A stretch of DNA of 64,000 nucleotides. Origin: Nephrocerus scutellatus. Taxonomy: Eukaryota; Arthropoda; Insecta; Diptera; Pipunculidae. Position numbers and translations under genes: made by a program. Position 1 is the stretch's first letter, and each line of letters starts with the position of its first letter. Below the pieces are notes generated by a model. It did no database searches, was not told the DNA's origin, and saw only the letters and a program-made list of their open reading frames with translations. The DNA is taken from positions 44,814,018 to 44,878,017 of the forward strand of contig OX352762.1 of NCBI GenBank assembly GCA_947095585.1, written 5' to 3'. Shown one piece after another: positions 10,287-20,737 of this stretch.

Positions 10287-13200
10287 TTAATTGTTGTTAA
10301 TGTTGCTGGGCTGGTGGGCGTCATCTTGGATGATCGTCATGGCGCTCCCTGCGCATCTTAGCAGGATAGTGTGGTCTGGGTGGTGACTTCCGTAGATTCT
10401 TCCTCTGGGTCCGGTGATTCGAAATCTCTTGGGGGTTGTTGGAATGAGAACGCCCTCGAAGGCCTCAGGGTCGAAGTGATTACTCTTCTCGAGGGTTATG
10501 AACCTCGTCATTGGTAGGTTCTGTGTTGCTTTGGGGGGGTTTGTAGTGGTATTGGTGTTGGGGTTGGTTGTTTGGGTTGGGTTATCGGTAAGCGGTTGGG
10601 TGGCGTTGGAGGGAGGTTTGTTTAGGGTTAGGTTATCTGTAGGCGGTTGGGTGTTGTTGGAGGGGGGTTGGTTTAGGGTTCGGCTTTGGGTTTTCTGGTT
10701 TAGGCTATTTTGTTGGATGGTCCGGTGGGCGATTCTGGGTCCTTTGGTGGTTTGAGCGGTGGTGGGTCGGGGTTTGCCCCACTGAAGCGGGGTGGCCGCA
10801 TCATTCTTGATGCTGGGTGCCAATGCTGTCAGCCGCTGTAGCTCGTGTACTGTAAGTGGCCGGTTAGGGGGTGGTGGCCGTTTCTTCCACTTGATGTTTC
10901 GGAGCTGTTGTTTGGCGGTAGTTGTTGTTGTTGGTGGTGCCAATACAGGGCGTGGTCTGGTGCGGCGGCGGGCTCCCGGTTCCGGATTTTCGCCGAGAAA
11001 TTTGGTGCGATGTTGTTCCGTTGCCATCGTGACTGGTACTGGTGTTGCTGAGTGGCCAGTGGTGTTGATCATACCTGAGGTTTGATCTTCGTCTATGGTA
11101 GGGGTATCGGGTAGTTGCTTTAAATCCTTCACATGGGCGGTTATTGTTTTGTTTTTTTCTCCCTCTAGGATGCATATGACGGGGGATGGTTTTTTGGAGA
11201 CTCGGTACGGTCCAATAAATCGAGGTGCTAATTTAGCGGCGAAATTTTGCGTGGCTGAGGAGAGTGGTCGGTGTCGGTAATAGACCATTTCCCCGATTGC
11301 TGGTGTCCATGGGCGTCGACGGAGGTCATAATATTTTTTTTGTGTATTAAACGCTTTGGCCAGGTTATGCTTGACCAGGGCCAGGATTTCGTTTAGCATG
11401 GTGATGCGTTCTGGTGTGTCAGGTTCTTTCAGCTTTTCAAACGTGGGTATTTCGGTTGCCAGGAGTTTCTTCAGTTGTTGTTCTTCGGAAAAGAGGCTTT
11501 GGATAACTGGTCGGCCAGGCTGGGTTCGAGCTGTTATTGTCTCATTACCGCATTTTATGGTAAATCCGAACTTGGACAAAAAGTCGGTTCCTATCAGGAT
11601 TTTGTCCATGAGTTCCGGTATGTACACGAACTCGTGCGTAAAGGTGCGTCCCTCCCATGTTAATTTTGTCGTATACGCCTGGTGGGCGGTAATAGTGGAC
11701 TTATCGGCTAAAGCGAAAGTCATGGCTATCGGTCGGGCTGGTACTCGGTTAGCTTTACAGATTCGCTGTATGGTTTTTCCGATGCATGACCTTCCGGCCC
11801 CGGTGTCGATGACGGCGTTGTAATGGTGATTATAAAAGGATATGGGTAATGTATATGAGGCGTGGCTGAGGGTAGTCAAGGTGGGGGCGTCTAATGCCTC
11901 ACAAGATTGGACGACCCGTTTGACGTTTCCCGGTCTACATTGGCAGTGGCGGGTCTGTATCCCCTGAGTGCCGCAGTATGAGCAGAAAAGTAGGCGTGGT
12001 TGTTGACAATGCTTCCGCAGGTGTCCAGGCTGACTACATGCCCAACAGTGGGTTTTTCGCTCGTATGCGCTGGTTGGTGTTGCACTACTGGTGTGCGACG
12101 GATGTGAATATATGGAGTTCGTGGTAGAGGTCCGGTGGTTGGCATTGCTGGTGTGTGACGGGTATGAATGTGTTACATCGTTGGTCACTGGTTGGTACGA
12201 CGATGTGACATTGCTGGTGTGCGACGGGTATAAATGTGTTACATCGTTGGCCACTGGTTGATACGATGGTGTGATATTGCTGGTGTGCGACGGGTATAAA
12301 TGTGTTACATCGTTGGCCACTGGTTGATACGATGGTGTGACATTGCTGGTGTGCGACGGGTATATTGTATTATTTGCCATTAGATCTAGTGGCAGAATTG
12401 GTCGAGCGGACTGGATGGGCAGCTGCTGTGATGTGGCTACGGGTTGCGGTGCTGGTTGACTGTATTGTACTTGTGGACGAAATGGCAGTGCGGTAGAACG
12501 AAATGGCGGAACGGCGGGACGGAGTGGCAATGGCCGATTTTGCGGTTGAGTGAGTCGTGAGACAGGTTGTTCTGCCATTAAACATTCGAAATCTTCGATC
12601 AGGATGGTTAAGTCGGACAACGTGCTGAACTCCCTTCGCTTGATGTAATGCCGGTAGTCGGGTCGTAGATTGTCATAGATTCTATCGAGTTTCTCTTCAG
12701 CGGTCATGGTGGTATGCCATCGCATCAGGGCTTGAATCGATGTGAGAAATTCTTTGCCCTTTTCTCGGTGGTTTTGTGTACGACTCCGAATGCGATCCAG
12801 TAGTTGGGTGTAGAAACGTGGTGGTAAAAAAAAACGGCGCAGTTCCTCGCTAAATGCTTTCCAATTAACTAATAGCTCTTTGCTATTCCGGTACCACACC
12901 AACGCGTTCCCTTTCAGCAACTCGGGAAGAGTCCGGACGATGCGATCGAGAGGTACTTGATAACACTCGGCCAATTCTTCAACACGTTCCAAGAACTCCA
13001 GTGGATTATTTGTACCGCCGTCGTACCTCACATTCCATTTTCGTACTTTGTCCATAATGTCTGCGTCGGATAATCGGTATGCGAAAGTTGGTGGAGAGCG
13101 CGCATCTACTGCTTGTGCGGTACTTGCATCTACTTCTGCGTACATCTTGGGCGAGGTTTCGTAAATCTGACCAGTCGGCTGTGCTACGCGCAATTCCTCT

Positions 13201-13454
13201 TTCATTTCGGTTTTCTTCTGTGAAGTACCTGTATCTACTTCTGGGTAGATGATGGCCGGTATTTCGCTTCCTTTTTTGGTCGGGGTTAATTTTTCGGTTG
13301 GTTTCGTTGTTTTGATCTCAGCGCTTAACCTTTTCCGTAGTTCATCAACAGTGCCTGTGGAGTCGATGCCACGACGCTCCAACTCGTTGACTAGTTCTTC
13401 TTTGCGGAGAGAGTACACCGCAGAGGCATTAATCTCAGGCTCTAGTGTAGCCAT
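10287..13454 (-). CDS. Gag-protease-integrase C-terminal domain fusion, 1,055 residues
   Basis: One uninterrupted frame. Residues about 12-48 (SLRKEELVNELERRGIDSTG...) look like a SAP helix-turn-helix. About 142-295 is a Ty3/Gypsy capsid domain (VRYDGGTNNPLEFLERVEEL...). About 340-460 is Pro/Gln rich and holds 22-residue repeats. A CCHC knuckle (CWACSQPGHLRKHC, about 470-485) and a second Cys cluster follow. The retropepsin motif IDTGAG is near residue 549. At about 670 the frame jumps from the linker after protease (TFEKLK) to integrase (SPERITML-like) and then a GPY/F module (KLAPRFIGPYRV, about 740-755). The rest is Pro/Thr/Asn rich. RT, RNase H and the IN core are absent without a frameshift, so the structure appears to be maintained. 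Its own transposition must rely on a helper. Confidence 0.92.
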   Translation of the reverse strand: MATLEPEINASAVYSLRKEELVNELERRGIDSTGTVDELRKRLSAEIKTTKPTEKLTPTKKGSEIPAIIYPEVDTGTSQKKTEMKEELRVAQPTGQIYETSPKMYAEVDASTAQAVDARSPPTFAYRLSDADIMDKVRKWNVRYDGGTNNPLEFLERVEELAECYQVPLDRIVRTLPELLKGNALVWYRNSKELLVNWKAFSEELRRFFLPPRFYTQLLDRIRSRTQNHREKGKEFLTSIQALMRWHTTMTAEEKLDRIYDNLRPDYRHYIKRREFSTLSDLTILIEDFECLMAEQPVSRLTQPQNRPLPLRPAVPPFRSTALPFRPQVQYSQPAPQPVATSQQLPIQSARPILPLDLMANNTIYPSHTSNVTPSYQPVANDVTHLYPSHTSNITPSYQPVANDVTHLYPSHTSNVTSSYQPVTNDVTHSYPSHTSNANHRTSTTNSIYSHPSHTSSATPTSAYERKTHCWACSQPGHLRKHCQQPRLLFCSYCGTQGIQTRHCQCRPGNVKRVVQSCEALDAPTLTTLSHASYTLPISFYNHHYNAVIDTGAGRSCIGKTIQRICKANRVPARPIAMTFALADKSTITAHQAYTTKLTWEGRTFTHEFVYIPELMDKILIGTDFLSKFGFTIKCGNETITARTQPGRPVIQSLFSEEQQLKKLLATEIPTFEKLKEPDTPERITMLNEILALVKHNLAKAFNTQKKYYDLRRRPWTPAIGEMVYYRHRPLSSATQNFAAKLAPRFIGPYRVSKKPSPVICILEGEKNKTITAHVKDLKQLPDTPTIDEDQTSGMINTTGHSATPVPVTMATEQHRTKFLGENPEPGARRRTRPRPVLAPPTTTTTAKQQLRNIKWKKRPPPPNRPLTVHELQRLTALAPSIKNDAATPLQWGKPRPTTAQTTKGPRIAHRTIQQNSLNQKTQSRTLNQPPSNNTQPPTDNLTLNKPPSNATQPLTDNPTQTTNPNTNTTTNPPKATQNLPMTRFITLEKSNHFDPEAFEGVLIPTTPKRFRITGPRGRIYGSHHPDHTILLRCAGSAMTIIQDDAHQPSNINNN
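12128..12370 (-). repeat. 66-bp tandem repeats inside the gag frame
   Basis: Three near-perfect and further partial 66-bp units encode YPSHTSNVTPSYQPVANDVTHL-type 22-residue repeats. The period is a multiple of three, so the frame is kept. They lie between capsid and the zinc knuckle. Confidence 0.9.
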
Positions 13455-13813
13455 TTGAAAGGTAGATGTGTTTAATTTCTGAATTTGGACACTCCCCGGT
13501 TGGTGTTCAGTCTATTGTCAGTGGTGACGCCTTCACCAATAAATTCTTACACCAATCTACTTTCAGCTACCTGGTGGGTGTCTCGGTTATCGGGTTGTCG
13601 GCTCGGGTATATATATATATATTTTATATGCTTAAATAGTTTCCAGTTAGACGGTAATACGATTTTTTTTTTTTCTAATCGTATGGTATTTTAAGCTTGC
13701 CTAGCTGCTGGTTGGACGGTGATACAACTATTCTAGTTGTCTGGTATTATATGCTTATCTAATACATATGCTTATCTAATTTCTGGTCGGACGGTGATAC
13801 GACTATTCTAGTC

Positions 13814-13831
13814 GTCCCTGCTCGGGCGCCA
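13814..13831 (-). other. tRNA-Lys type primer binding site
   Basis: On the minus strand, AAT then TGGCGCCCGAGCAGGGAC follows the 5' LTR. This matches the 3' end of tRNA-Lys as used by lentiviruses and by Osvaldo-like elements. The other gag-only element has TGGCGCCCGAACAGGGAC at 60046. Confidence 0.88.
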
Positions 13832-13835
13832 AATT

Positions 13836-15016
13836 TGTAACAGTCTTTTGCTCGGGTGACGCTCGCCGGTCACCCAGGGTTCTTTCTCCTTCTCGCTCGT
13901 CGTTACAAATTAAAAGATTGTTGGTTTTCGGTATAAAATTACAATTCTTCTTTATTTCTTGATCTCTTAGTCTATACGTACTTACATATAAATATACTTA
14001 AATAAACTTACGATACGTTGGTTTGTACGTACTCGGTACGGGGAAACCAGGGGAACTTGATTGCAGCCGAGAGTATTCGACTGCGGAAAAGGGGGTTGAT
14101 GGGCGGCTTCTGCTCTTTAAGTGGTTGCTACTAGAGCACACGAGCAGCGTTCTACGGAACAGCGCGGTATAGTGAATTACTATACGAGTAAGCAAGCGAG
14201 GTCCGGGGGATAGCTACCACACTGGGAGCAAGCGGACTGCTTAGTGTCTTGTAAATTACAATATAGCGATACTACCTGGTTTTACAACCTCGATCGTTCG
14301 CTATACTGCAATAGACACAGTAAGTATGGGTGTACAACACAACAAAATTAGCCCGGTTTTACAACCTTGACAATTTTGTTATATTGACCTAGACAAAGAA
14401 AGTACGAGTATATAATGCAGCACAGTTGTCTGGTTTTACAACCTCGGCAACGTGTTACATTAATATGACTCGGCTAGCCTTGTCACCAAAAAAAGGGGCT
14501 GTTCGTGGAGAACAGTAGTCAGCGAAAAGCTGTCGGTAAAGGGGGAATTTGCTGTGAACCACAACGCTTTCTTCCCTTTGAGTAGGTATAGCTGCCTTGC
14601 CGCAGTATAGTCTACTCTTGAATAGATTTTACTACCGTGCCGTAGTATGTTCTATTCTGATTCTTGTTGATTGATTGGAGCATATAAGTGTGTCTTAATA
14701 GTTGAATTCCTTGGGAATTTTGTTTTCACCCTTTTTGGAAAAATTATTTGATTATAAATAATATCATTGATAAATTTCTATCATTCATTGGGCGAAAAAC
14801 CCTTTTCCCGCAAAAAATAATTATGTTGGTTCAACCGCCGGATTGAACCTTATACGTACTGCATACCGGCCGAGTACACTCGTATTGCGCTAAATTGATA
14901 TAATGCAAAATTGGTTAATTTTGCATTATATATCGAGTGACTGGGTTTGTTTTTGTACAGCAATTACTTTAGACATATGGTTTGTAGCGAAGTGGTATTT
15001 AGCCAACTTCGTTACA
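13836..15016 (-). repeat. 5' LTR of the gag-only element
   Basis: 1,181 bp, TG...CA ends, matching the copy at 8105-9285 at every place I compared by eye. It carries the 15-bp perfect hairpin at 14898-14931 (TATAATGCAAAATT, loop GGTT) about 100 bp from its transcriptional start side. Confidence 0.93.
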
Positions 15017-16031
15017 ATATAATAAAAATGTAAGTTGAAGTAAGCATAAAACATGTATGTCTCGTTTCATTTGCTGGGTTCATTTGTGCGTGCGCTAAGA
15101 TTTCTCTCTCTCTCTCTCCACCACCAACAAAACCATGCAGCGCAGCCGACTGCGCAGCACACACCGCACAAAGTCCATAAAGGGCGACGAATATCTGATG
15201 CCAGTACAGATATTTAAAAAATGTATAAGGGCCTTGCGGCCGAACCCGGGACCCGATCACTACCAAATTTTCGAAAAAGTATTGTTTATTGGGTATACAC
15301 ATGTGTGTAAAATTTGAAGAAAATCGGGTAAATTTTTTAAAATTTTTGTTTGGGAGCCCCCCGACCCCGCAGCCCGAGGGGCCTCAAAATTTAATAGAAA
15401 GTGTTGTCTCCGGAAATACACATGTGTGCAAAATTTCAATAAAATCGGGCCATGGGAAGTGGGTTAAAAATTGATCGCAAGAATCCACGACAGACGACCG
15501 ACCGACGACCGACCGACGACCGACCGACGACCGACCGACGACCGACGACCCACGGGCAAGTGAAGTTAATATAGAGAATTTAAAAAAGGCGCTCGTTTGA
15601 GTGCAAATGTTGATTCAATCATATTGCACAATAAAAATATGTCGCAAATTGTGTGTCTAGACTCTGTCTAATGCATTTGCACTATACTATACGTCTTTCG
15701 TACGTGTAGTAATAGAAATTGATGTATGTGTAGAAATAAAAAGAAAGATAACGAGTAAATATACAGTATGTCTATGAATTACACATTACACACACACACA
15801 TTTCACCATCCACAATAGCTTTTTCTTCCAATACTCAATATTGAGATATTTGTATTTGTATTTGTTATAATGCATGCGGATACAATGGAATATCCGCAAC
15901 ATGCGGATAAGATTTCTAAATCCGCATCCGCACTCATCCGCCAAAAACTATTGCGGTTATATCCGCTTTAATCCGCGGATAGCGGATAATTGCGGATATC
16001 CGCGGATATTACTATCCGATGCAGGGCTCTA

Positions 16032-17030
16032 GTATATAGTAATTTGGCGGTTTACCGAAACGCAGTGCTATTAAAGAATTTGGTACTGTATCGTTTTAAC
16101 AAAGGCATTTTGTTAAATTCGCTAATATCGAAGGAATATCGATAGCAGTGGTATCATTTGCCGAAGGATTTCTGATCCTGAAACACCGGTTGAATCCTCA
16201 GTAACATAAGAACATAATAAGTAAAGCGAGTGAAATAAATAAACTGTAACATAAGAAAATAAATTAAGTGACTTAATTAAACTAGAACATTAAGATAATA
16301 GAACAAAATAAGTAAAAACTAGTAAAGTAAACTAAGCAAGAACAAGTGAAAAAAATAAAAATATTATATACATAATAAGAAAGTTTAAATAGAAAATATA
16401 AGTAAATAAAAAAATAGTAATAGTGAACAACACATAATGAAAGTGAAAAAGTGAAAAGTATACATCTTCAATTCAAATCAACAAAATCAAAAACTAAACA
16501 TCAGCTGCATAAAAGTGAAGACATCTTTAAAACTAAACATTAACTACATAAAAGTGAGGACATCTTTAAAACTAAACATGAACTACATAAATGTGAAGAC
16601 ATCTTTAAAACTAAACATCAACTACATAAAAGTGAAGACATCTTTAAAACTAAACATCAACTACATAAAAGTGAAGACATCTTTAAAACTAAAAATCAAC
16701 TACATAAAAGTGACGAAATCATTAAAACAAACCAACAAAGGGCACCGCTCAACAACAACTATATACATAATATGATGCTAATACTATTGGGACTAACGTG
16801 AGTAAAGGTTATTTTACACATGAATAAGAAAGTTCGGTCTTTCCTTCCCTATTCCAAAAAAAGAACATTAAGTTTAACGTCTATCCGCGAAGAAGACATT
16901 GCGTTTAGTAGTAACCTTAGTCAAAGTTCTCCAATGCTTAATTAAGCAATTCGTTAACGTTCACACCTGAAATTAACTCTGACACAGCAACCACAAGCGC
17001 AAGTATTCTGCGAATCAAAGAAACTTTATA
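16032..17030 (+). other. Leader region of errantivirus E
   Basis: A-rich, no sustained coding sense, many short TAAGTAAA-type steps (16200-16450). It continues E after the hAT target duplication and precedes gag. It contains the 39-bp repeats at 16515-16720. Confidence 0.6.
16515..16720 (+). repeat. 39-bp tandem repeat in the E leader
   Basis: About five and a half copies of a 39-bp unit (GAAGACATCTTTAAAACTAA and onward). The unit length is a multiple of three and the block is open in one frame, which would give a 13-residue repeat KTSLKLNINYIKV; this may be chance. It lies between primer site and gag, where gypsy carries its insulator. Confidence 0.85.
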
Positions 17031-18237
17031 CAAACAGATATTTTTAACTCTTTAAGAATTCCTGATGTGATCAAGGATTTGCCTAGATTCGACGGCAACC
17101 CAAGAATTTATTAATAATGTGGAAGAAATTTTTAACTTTTATTAAAGTGTTGATGGTACGCCATATTCTGCCATCCTTTTGCGAGCAATTCGAAATAAGA
17201 TCGAAGGGCAAGCAAATGGGGTGCTGAATATGTACGGCACACCCCTAAATTGGGACGAAAGTAAGAACAATCTCATACTTCATTATTCGGACAAAAGGAC
17301 AGAGAAGACACTCATACGTGACCTACACAACTTGCGATAAGGAAAGTTATATCTCATTAATAGAGATTCAAGCAACTATACTCAATACGATACTGATCCA
17401 CGAAACAGATCAAAACGTGATCAGGGCAAAACAAACTCTCTATGGACAAATGTGCTTAAACGTTTTTCTGACAGGCCTCAAAGAACCTATCGGTTCAGTC
17501 GTAAGAGCAATGCGACCAGATTCATTGCCTACAGCTTTATCCTTTTGTATAAAAGAACAAAACATCTTCTATAAAAAAGCCACATTTATACAACACACTC
17601 CATTTAGAAACCAACAATTATTTAGGAATCAACAACAAAGACCACCCTTTCCAACAACCTCCGCTTATCGAACACCTTTAATAAGATCACCAAACTTTAA
17701 CAACCGAAATACTTACATGAATTACCAAAACAATCAAAGAAACTTTATACAACCAGTTAGAAATTTCCCAAATAGACAATTTGGCAACATTGTACCTACG
17801 ATGCAAATTAACCAACAATCTACACCCTACATCCCCCAACAGAATAATTTCAGAAACCGTAATCAACCAAAATCCACGTTCGATCAAACCACACCAAGGT
17901 TCGATCCACCGGAACCTATGGACACCTCAACCACGCGTCTTATACATAAAACAAACAGATCCAATCCAAACTTTGTACGCTACCCTAGCAATCAACAAAG
18001 GTATACAATCGAAGAAGTACACAACATGGGCACAGATCCAATAAAAACACCGCCAGCAGCATGCCAACAATCGCTAGACCCGTATTATAATGGCAATCCC
18101 GACCATAACATTACCCAACAACTAGATCGGAACCATCAAGATCTTGACGAACAAGACTATGATCTTCTTGATGTCTTTACAGAACTAGATAACGAAAATT
18201 TTCACCCATCCGCCTCTTGGAACCAACAGGATACATA
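17030..18237 (+). pseudogene. Errantivirus Gag (E)
   Basis: Capsid-like sequence with stops near 17105 and 17340. Motifs typical of errantivirus Gag: LLRAIRNKIEGQANGVLNM, TPLNWDESKNNLILHYSDKR, then FLTGLKEPIGSVVRAMRPD (about 17465-17520). The last 220 residues are Asn/Gln/Pro rich with no CCHC knuckle, as usual in errantiviruses. The longest open part is 17318-18238 (306 residues). Dead because of stops upstream. Confidence 0.8.
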
Positions 18238-20549
18238 GACATTAATAAACATGGTCATACCCTACCCTTTATACATATATCTTCTCCCTATGGCCATCCA
18301 CTCAAGTTTCTAATAGATACAGGAGCTTCCTCTTAATTCCTTAATCCCGAATTCACACACCCCGACGATCGTATCATCTGTAACCCAATATCGATTACAA
18401 CAATTCTCAACAAACATGACCTTAACGAACAAGGCACATTTCCCATTTTCTCAGAATTCAAAACCTCCGGTAAAATAAAATTCTTGTTGTTCAAATTCCA
18501 CCAGTATTTCGATGGACTTTTAGGCTTAGATGCACTACAACAACATATTAATCACTAACAACTCAATACTCCCACTTAGGTTCAAACCCAATTTCAATTC
18601 AGGAAAAATTTTAATACCTTCCAACTCAAAACAGATCGTTAAAGTACCGGTAGATAAACGTAATGGTGATATTTACACTAAAACCATTGCCATTGAACCA
18701 CAGTTGCATATAACCCAAGGATTATACAAAGCAAACAATTGGTTCAGCCTAGTAGAAGTAACAAATAACAGCGATCAGAACAAAATACTTCTAATAGAGC
18801 AACCACTTAAAGTTAAAAAATACAACCCCTCAGAATTTATCGAAATAAATAAAAATTTCAACATAGAGAATAACGAAAATTTAAATCAAGCAGACACTAC
18901 CAACCTAATTCGTTCCTCTCACCTCAATACAGAAGAAAGACATGCTCTACTCAAAATCTGTAAATCATATGACGAGATATTCTTCAAAGAAGGTACTGCA
19001 CTTTCTTTTTCGAATAAAGTAAAACACAGAATAACAACCACAGACGACTTACCAATCTATACCAAGTCATATAGGTACCCATACATACACAAATCTGAAG
19101 TACAGAAACAGATAGCGAAGATGTTAGAACAAAAAATCATTCGCCCAAGCCACACTCCTTGGAGTTCACCGGTTTGGGTAGTTCCCAAAAAGTTCGATGC
19201 AAGTGGAAAGCAAAAATGGTGCTTAGTCATTGATTTCCGCAAACTTAATTAAAAGACTATTTCAGACCGCTATCCCCTTCCGAATATTACTGAAATATTG
19301 GATAAACTCGGAAAATGTTTATACTTTTCCACTCTTGATTTGGCTAGCAGATTCCACCAAATCGAGATTCAACCTGACGACATTGCTAAAACAGCCTTTA
19401 CCGTAGAAAGTGGACACTACGAATACCTCAGACTGCCTTTCGGGTTGAAAAATACCCCGTCCACACTCCAACGCGTCATGGATAATGTTCTAAAAGACCT
19501 AATAGGCACAATATGTCTCGTTTAAATAGACGTTATAATTCTGTTCTCTACATCTCTTCAGGAACACATAGAAAACTTAAAAAGAATATTCGATAGACTC
19601 CGTGAATCTAATCTCAAAATTCAAATCGACAAATCAGAATTCCTTCATAAAGAAATATCATTCCTAGTACATATCGTTTCGACTGATGGTATAAAACCAA
19701 ACCCCGAAAAAATTGAAGCCATCAAGCAATTCCCAATTCCTAAAACCCAAAAAGAAATAAAATCATTTCTCGGACTCCTAGGATACTATCGGAAATTTAT
19801 TAAAGATTTCGCGAAATTGGTAAAACCCATGACAGAATGCCTTAAAAAGGGCAGAACAGTAAAATTCACAGAATCTTACATTAAAGCTTTCGAGGATTGT
19901 AAAAATATATTAACCAACGACCCTATTCTACAGTACCCGGACTTCACAAAAGACTTTATACTGACTACAGATGCAAGTAATTTCGCCATAGGCGCCATAC
20001 TCTCCCAAGGTCATATTGGATCAACAGACTAATTTGCTACGCTAGTCGTACGCTGACTGACACTGAATTCAACTATTCAACTATTGAAAAAGAACTTTTG
20101 GCCATTGTATGGGCCACACTTACAATACTTCCGACCCTACCTTTTCGGAAGAAAGTTCCAAATTGTAACAGATCATAGACCGCTTACATGGCTAATGAGC
20201 CTTAAAGAGTCTAACTCCGAATTAGTAAGATGGAGATTAAAGTTAGAGGAATTCGACTACGAAATCATCTACAAAAAAGGTAAACTCAATACCAACGCCG
20301 ACGCCCTTAGTCGAATCAAGCTCAATACTATAAAACAAGAAGAAATGCATACAAATGACATAATCACACAAGACATTCCTGGAACAACAGTTCATTCGGC
20401 TGAAGAAAATCTTAACGATCATATTCCAGTTTCAGAACGACCAATTAACGAGTTCAATATTCAACTTATTCTTACAAAAGCCAGCAACTCTTCTATGAAA
20501 ATAGAAGCCCCGTTTAAAAATAAATTAAGCCATATAATACAAAGACATG
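18238..20549 (+). pseudogene. Errantivirus Pol (E), protease-RT-RNase H part
   Basis: Protease motif FLIDTGASS near 18305-18335, followed at once by a stop. RT: PVWVVPKKFDASGKQKW, LVIDFRKLN (then TAA at about 19250), YFSTLDLASRFHQIEI, LPFGLKNTPSTLQRV. The active site, expected as Y-x-D-D, reads stop-I-D-V at about 19525-19536, so the Tyr and the second catalytic Asp are lost. Connection and RNase H follow ([37 protein letters not shown]) with a shift near 20032-20100. The part after 20549 resumes at 24642. Confidence 0.85.
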
Positions 20550-20662
20550 TGTTAGAGTATTCGCTACATAACACTTTATAACACATTACTTATTATGTAT
20601 ATCTCTTTTAATAAAGTCAGTCTTAACTCAACTCTCATATAACGCAGACCTTTTCATTAATA
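20550..20662 (+). repeat. 5' LTR of the Mag-like element
   Basis: 113 bp starting TGTTAGAGTATTCGC and ending TTTTCATTAATA. TGGTGTCAGATGTG follows directly and is the presumed primer site (tRNA not identified). AATAAAG at about 20609 could serve as polyadenylation signal. Confidence 0.9.
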
Positions 20663-20737
20663 TGGTGTCAGATGTGTTAAAGTAAAAGTGAAAAGAACAA
20701 GAAAGAAAGAAAAAACAATTAAATAATAATAATTAAA

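Larger units (their letters stand above)
8105..15016 (-). mobile_element. Gag-only Osvaldo-like LTR element, apparently recent
   Basis: A 6,912-bp Ty3/Gypsy element on the minus strand. Its two 1,181-bp LTRs look the same at every place I compared, and ATAT at 8101-8104 and 15017-15020 is the 4-bp target duplication. It has a tRNA-Lys primer site next to the 5' LTR, a polypurine tract next to the 3' LTR, and one long open frame (10287-13454). That frame has Gag, protease and an integrase C-terminal domain but no reverse transcriptase, RNase H or integrase core. The long LTR and tRNA-Lys priming recall Osvaldo of Drosophila; this is a family inference. It must be mobilised by enzymes from elsewhere. 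Confidence 0.92.
7740..15585 (+). repeat. AR family repeat, copy 3, inside the hAT, split by the LTR element
   Basis: Left part 7740-8104 starts AACAACCCATAAAAATTAAA; right part 15021-15585 contains the GCAGCGCAGCC block, ATCTGATGCC, GATACACATGTG cores near 15292 and 15415, GGGAAGTGGGTTAAAAATTG, a run of CGACCGAC units (15487-15550) and the terminal GAAGTTAATATAGAGAATTT. The LTR element 8105-15016 with its ATAT duplication splits it. About 930 bp when joined. Confidence 0.75.
7096..16031. mobile_element. hAT transposon, non-autonomous, with a nested AR and LTR element
   Basis: The ends are TAGAGCCCTGCGCGGATA (left) and its inverted counterpart ATCCGATGCAGGGCTCTA (right), fitting the YAGNG rule for hAT ends. 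It has a perfect 8-bp target duplication GTATATAG at 7088-7095 and 16032-16039. Subterminal regions are packed with ATCCGC/GCGGAT hexamers (7115-7225 and 15870-16015), which could be transposase sites. Without the nested AR/LTR block the hAT is only about 1.1 kb and has no transposase, so it depended on a helper. A second, shorter copy lies at 47973-48659. Confidence 0.9.

Noticed and set aside
10498..11823. Plus-strand frames of 85-155 residues
   Set aside because: Antisense shadows of the long minus-strand Gag fusion; composition follows its codons.
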